Below, one piece after another: positions 61,711 to 64,000 of a DNA stretch of 64,000 nucleotides. The position numbers were made by a program, and so were the translations under genes. The notes under the pieces were generated by a model, which was not told the DNA's origin, did no database searches, and was given only the letters and a program-made list of their open reading frames with translations. Every line of letters begins with the position of its first letter. The first letter of the stretch is position 1. Source of the DNA: Chthonomonas sp. UBA2387 (GTDB lineage: Bacteria; Armatimonadota; Fimbriimonadia; Fimbriimonadales; Fimbriimonadaceae); the NCBI GenBank assembly GCA_002343445.1, contig DDSP01000048.1, positions 1 to 64,000 of the forward strand, in the 5' to 3' direction.

Positions 61711-62910
61711 ATGGACTTCGCGACGATTCCCGAGGCGATCGAAGATCTGAAGGCCGGCAAGATGGTCGTGGTGGTGGACGATCCCGACCGCGAGAACGAA
61801 GGCGATCTGATCATGCCGGGCGAAACGTGCACGCCCGAAGCCATGAACTTCATGCTCAAGTTCGGTCGCGGCGTCCCCTGCATCCCCACCACCCCCGAGG
61901 TGCTCGACCGATTGGCCATCCCCATGATGACCAAGAACAACACGAGCCGCCACGGCACCGCCATGGGCGAGACGGTGGACGCCATCGAAGGCTGCACCAC
62001 AGGCGTTTCGGCGTTCGACCGGGCCAAGACCGTCGCTCTGTTCTGCGACGACGCGTCCAGGCCCGAACACCTCGCGCGGCCCGGCCATGTGATCCCTCTC
62101 CGAGCAGAAGACGGCGGCGTGCTCCGCCGAGCGGGTCACACCGAAGCCACGGTGGACCTCTGTCGTCTGGCGGGCTTCAAGCCCGTGGGCGTGCTGTGCG
62201 AGATCCTCTCGGAAGACGGCACGATGATGCGCATGGACGGCCTGGTGCCCTTCGCCCGCGAACACGGCCTGAAGCTCATCACGATCTCCGACCTGATCGC
62301 CTACCGGCGCAAAACCGAGAAGCTGGTCGAGCGGATCGCCGGGCCGATCCAGTTCCCCACCAAGTACGGCGTGTTCGAGATCCATGCCTACGAGCCGCAG
62401 GTGGAGTCAGCGCCGTATCTGGCGATCGTCAAAGGCGACGTCTGCACCGACGACCCCGTGCTGGTGCGCGTCCACTCGAGCTGCCTGACGGGCGACATCT
62501 TGGGCTCGCTGCGCTGCGATTGCGGCGATCAACTGGCCATGGCGCTCCAGACCATCGAAGCCGAAGGGCGCGGCGTCGTGCTCTACATCGCCCAGGAAGG
62601 TCGCGGCATCGGCATCCTCAACAAGCTGCGCGCCTATTCGCTGCAGGACGAGGGCTTGGATACGGTCGAGGCCAACCAGGCGCTCGGGTTCAAGGCGGAC
62701 CTGCGCGACTACGGGCTCGGCGCGCAAGTGCTAGCCGATTTGGGTTTGCGGCGGCTGCGCCTGATGACCAACAACCCGGCGAAGGTGGCCGGACTGACCG
62801 GCTACGGGCTGGAAATCGTGGAGCACGTCCCGCTGATCGCCGAACCCTCCGACGCGAGGAAGCGGTATTTGGAGACCAAGCGCGACAAGCTGGGCCACTG
62901 GATGCCTTAG
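61711..62910 (+). CDS. ribA/ribBA: Bifunctional riboflavin synthesis protein RibBA
   Basis: RibBA makes 3,4-dihydroxy-2-butanone 4-phosphate (N-terminal half) and opens GTP (C-terminal half), the two entry reactions of riboflavin synthesis. The 399-residue product has VVVVDDPDRENEGDLIMP, RHGTAMGETVDAIEGCTTGV, SAFDRAKTVALF and LCRLAGFKPVGVLCEI in RibB, and VRVHSSCLTGDILGSLRCDC (zinc Cys), VLYIAQEGRGIGILNKL and LMTNNPAKVAGLTGYGLEIV in GCH-II. The RibB loop is slightly diverged (GTAMGETVDA). No FMN riboswitch is seen in the 114-bp gap shared with recA. Start ATG 61711. Confidence 0.96.
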   Translation: MDFATIPEAIEDLKAGKMVVVVDDPDRENEGDLIMPGETCTPEAMNFMLKFGRGVPCIPTTPEVLDRLAIPMMTKNNTSRHGTAMGETVDAIEGCTTGVSAFDRAKTVALFCDDASRPEHLARPGHVIPLRAEDGGVLRRAGHTEATVDLCRLAGFKPVGVLCEILSEDGTMMRMDGLVPFAREHGLKLITISDLIAYRRKTEKLVERIAGPIQFPTKYGVFEIHAYEPQVESAPYLAIVKGDVCTDDPVLVRVHSSCLTGDILGSLRCDCGDQLAMALQTIEAEGRGVVLYIAQEGRGIGILNKLRAYSLQDEGLDTVEANQALGFKADLRDYGLGAQVLADLGLRRLRLMTNNPAKVAGLTGYGLEIVEHVPLIAEPSDARKRYLETKRDKLGHWMP

Positions 62911-64000
62911 CCGTTCTTGACCAAGAAAGGCACGTTGGCCGTCGCCGCGTTGCCCTTGCCATCTGTGACGACGACGACCAATCGGTAGGCGCCTTCGGCC
63001 AGCGGCGCCCGGATTTGGACCTGATTCCCGATCTTGCCCGAGATCGCGTCGTAGATGAGCTTGGGTTCGACCCCGTCGCCCGTCATTTCGGCGCGGACCT
63101 CCCACTTGATCGTCAGCGGATCGTCGTCGGGATCGAAGGCGACGACCACGGCGCTTTGCTCGGAGCCCGGTGCGACGGGGCTCTGGTCAATGGTCGTGTC
63201 CAGATAGAAGATTCTCGGACATCGGTTGGCCGGCCATTTGCGGCTCCACGCGAACGTGAGGGCGTCCACGCCGCCCAAGCGCTCGCCGGTGGGTAGGAAG
63301 AGCCCGAACCACGACGGCGTCCCTTCGTACCGGTGACCCCAGAAGAACGCGAACGAACCCCAGCAGTTGGGCCGATGCGCCTCGACCGAGCGCAGGTAGT
63401 TGCTCAGATAGATGTCTTCCTTCTGCTGGCCCATGGGTTCGCGGGCCGCGCCCCATGGCGTCTTGGCGACTTCCCAGGGCCCGAATGGGCCGAACTCGGT
63501 GACCAGCCAGGGCTTCTTCCAGCCGTAGGTTTCCAGCCGCTGGGGCAGCGAAGCCAGCCCCGCATAGGTGTTGACGCCGATGGCGTCCACCTTAGGACAG
63601 AAGCGCACGATGGCGTCCACTTTGGCCTGCGTCACTTCGGCGAGCGTAAGGATCACGGGCCTGGCGGCGTCTTTGGCTTTGAGGGCTTCGGCCAGTTCTC
63701 CGAGGCCCTTCCAGAGGTTCTCGTCGGCGTCGTAGCCCACCTCGACCTCCGAGCCGAGCGACCACATGAACGGGGCGGGGTGGGCGGCATACCGTTCCCA
63801 CTGCTCCAGCAGGCGCTCGCGTTGGCCCCGGCGCTGGTCGGCGCTGGACCAATCGAAGCCGAGCCGGGCTTGGCCCACATCGAGCGTGACGAGCGCGCGC
63901 AGTCCGTTGGCGTGAGCCCGGTCGAGCGTCTCGGCAGCGTTGCGGGCATCCACGATGCGGATGGCGTTGGCGCCTGCGGCGGCGAGCTGGTCCAGCCTTT
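62907..64000 (-). CDS. GH2-like glycoside hydrolase, partial (5' end beyond window)
   Basis: The frame is open from the stop at 62907 to the window edge (at least 364 residues). It reads as a TIM barrel of the GH2/GH5-like type: AAAGANAIRIVDARNAAETL near the edge (the typical GANAIR strand), FMWSLGSEVEVGYDADENLW (SLGSE with acid/base Glu position), VDAIGVNTYAGLASLPQRL and WLVTEFGPFGPWEVAKTPWG (VTEFG nucleophile Glu), then a C-terminal Ig-like cadherin domain (VVAFDPDDDPLTIKWEVRAE). The product is probably a secreted glycosidase, but the signal is outside the window. Its stop overlaps the ribBA stop tail to tail. Confidence 0.8.
   Translation of the reverse strand, partial: RLDQLAAAGANAIRIVDARNAAETLDRAHANGLRALVTLDVGQARLGFDWSSADQRRGQRERLLEQWERYAAHPAPFMWSLGSEVEVGYDADENLWKGLGELAEALKAKDAARPVILTLAEVTQAKVDAIVRFCPKVDAIGVNTYAGLASLPQRLETYGWKKPWLVTEFGPFGPWEVAKTPWGAAREPMGQQKEDIYLSNYLRSVEAHRPNCWGSFAFFWGHRYEGTPSWFGLFLPTGERLGGVDALTFAWSRKWPANRCPRIFYLDTTIDQSPVAPGSEQSAVVVAFDPDDDPLTIKWEVRAEMTGDGVEPKLIYDAISGKIGNQVQIRAPLAEGAYRLVVVVTDGKGNAATANVPFLVKNG

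Overview
This window reads as chromosomal DNA from a high-GC bacterium. Gene order, the 16S fragment, Tat-exported glycosidases, BNR and RCC1 propellers and dockerin-ended secreted proteins suggest Armatimonadota (Fimbriimonadia-like). That placement is inference from content; no alignment was possible. The 16S 3' end carries a normal anti-Shine-Dalgarno (CACCTCCTT), and many genes have GGAGG-type sites or 4-base stop/start overlaps, often with GTG or TTG starts.

Layout. 1-810: the 3' end of a 16S rRNA gene, its terminator, and six 33-34 bp hairpin-forming direct repeats; no 23S, 5S or tRNA follows anywhere in the window. 816-5466: an acyltransferase diverging from a flagellar hook block (fliK, flgD, a small flagellar-operon protein, flgE). 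5528-12158: a Gfo/Idh/MocA dehydrogenase diverging from a large exported BNR propeller, then a tightly overlapped ECF sigma / small membrane protein / large membrane protein unit. 12135-18355: a PhoR-like histidine kinase, then hslV, a P-II protein, a Ppx/GppA phosphatase, an SLBB protein, a beta-propeller phytase, rsmE and rph. 18610-23711: a fused sugar-1-phosphate nucleotidyltransferase/phosphomutase-like gene and a trpDCF operon. 23956-25946: a glycine-rich RRM protein and bifunctional NAD(P)HX repair enzyme.

25947-30192 is the most accessory-looking part. Two copies of a 102 bp intergenic repeat abut a 1165-residue STAND (NB-ARC-like) NTPase with a Gly/Ala-rich hydrophobic N-terminus and seven near-identical 52-residue TPR-like units, including a perfect 190 bp internal duplication. 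30201-37902: a beta-helix lipoprotein, a secreted propeller-like protein, a DapA-family lyase, a 3-methyladenine glycosylase, an esterase, a 2TM protein with an L7/L12-like tail, and a CoA-transferase A subunit lacking its B partner. 38101-38843: a HicAB-type toxin-antitoxin pair behind a perfect palindromic operator candidate. 38889-45710: two secreted proteins with the same dockerin-like C-terminus, one an 1841-residue RCC1/Ig-like mosaic.

45797-64000: small secreted proteins, a Tat-type Fe/Mn superoxide dismutase, a GAF protein with a degenerate GGDEF domain, a GH29 fucosidase, yraN and rnhB, an FAD oxidoreductase, a TerC protein with a NahK-like kinase, a 7TMR-DISM diguanylate cyclase, a recA-GDPD-cinA operon diverging from ribBA, and a GH2-like gene cut by the window edge.

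Most genes are housekeeping or envelope/secretion functions. The best candidates for something undescribed are the STAND-TPR protein with its repeats, the sigma/membrane-protein trio, the hairpin repeats with compensatory changes, and the shared C-terminal module of the two secreted proteins.
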